Shown here piece after piece: positions 32,366 through 32,681 of a stretch of DNA of 32,681 nucleotides; within the stretch, counting starts at the first letter, position 1, and each line of letters begins with the position of its first letter. The notes beneath the pieces were generated by a model, which was not told the origin of the DNA, searched no databases, and saw only the letters and a program-made list of their open reading frames with translations. This DNA is from an uncultured Myxococcales bacterium (GTDB lineage Bacteria; Myxococcota_A; UBA9042), in assembly GCA_903883645.1 (NCBI GenBank), contig CAISBR010000035.1:1-32681 (forward strand), written 5' to 3'. The translations under genes were made by a program, and so were the position numbers.

Positions 32366-32681
32366 AAGAACCTCCGTTGCAGTCTGGGTCCACATCGGCT
32401 AGATGCCGGCATGATGATTGCCAACCGTGAATACGCGCAGAAGCAGACGACCGCCTTGCGGTTCGCCAAGCACGGTTACCTGCCCTTGGTTCACAAACTG
32501 TGCAGATAGGCGAAGATGAACAGCGTGTTAAATCAAGTTCTTCCGTCTGGTGGTGCGTGGTGTGGTTGCATTGTATCGCGCCTCGTGGTCGTCTTGCAGG
32601 AACAACGGCTCAAATCGGCACATCAGACATGATTCTTACATTTCTACACAGAATCCTAGCCGCTAGACTGGTTGGCGCTGG
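32366..32681. other. Right-edge intergenic stretch with a possible 32-residue ORF
   Basis: This stretch lies upstream of the sigma factor gene and reaches the window edge. An ORF on the plus strand at 32411-32509 starts MMIANREYAQKQTTALRFAK and ends GYLPLVHKLCR. Its last part is faintly like the start of a sigma region 2, so it may be a remnant. It has no ribosome site. The remaining bases to 32681 show no gene. Confidence 0.3.

Overview
The window is GC-rich, gene-dense bacterial DNA. Several traits point to a Myxococcota/'Deltaproteobacteria'-type genome: a large lipoprotein combining long Cys/Asp repeats with two formylglycine-generating-enzyme (FGE-sulfatase) folds, a TPR protein with a trailing membrane segment, many small lipoproteins, and an inosine-guanosine kinase of the E. 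coli Gsk type. No tRNA, rRNA, CRISPR array or intact insertion sequence was seen. All family assignments were made by reading motifs, not by database search.

Left part (1-6.4 kb): the 3' end of rpoC and its hairpin terminator are followed by a defence-like accessory cluster: a hipBA-type toxin-antitoxin pair, a small membrane protein, a GmrSD-like DUF262/DUF1524 protein, a DUF3102-like protein and a DUF4160/DUF2442 pair. A decayed copy of the DUF1524 end reappears at 6.2-6.4 kb, joined to the 3' end of a YHS lipoprotein gene.

Middle part (6.4-24.9 kb): an envelope operon (outer-membrane protein, YtkA-like lipoprotein, YHS lipoprotein, possibly metal-related); a lipoprotein; gsk; an overlapping pair of a PLP aminotransferase and a glutamate-cysteine-ligase-like enzyme; more lipoproteins; a 629-residue membrane protein; a TPR protein followed by the 1289-residue Cys-rich double-FGE lipoprotein; and a YeeZ-like Rossmann protein. 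A frameshifted outer-membrane-protein relic then abuts a 14-unit GCTCG repeat, from which a ParB-like gene diverges.

Right part (25.9-32.7 kb), the most striking: a tight minus-strand operon encodes a ubiquitin-like protein, an E2, a JAMM peptidase, a protein with a C-terminal four-Cys motif, and an E1. All recognised catalytic residues are present, so a working ubiquitin-like conjugation and deconjugation pathway is predicted. A divergent plus-strand set encodes a von Willebrand A-like protein, an unrecognised 324-residue protein and a free-standing degenerate protein-kinase N-lobe. The first two of these genes are each preceded by a copy of a 61-bp repeat. A sigma-70 family factor lies at the far edge. 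The core pathway belongs to the known class of bacterial Ubl/E1/E2/JAB operons. The four-Cys protein, the divergent vWA/pseudokinase set, the duplicated upstream element and the nearby sigma factor are the parts that may be undescribed.
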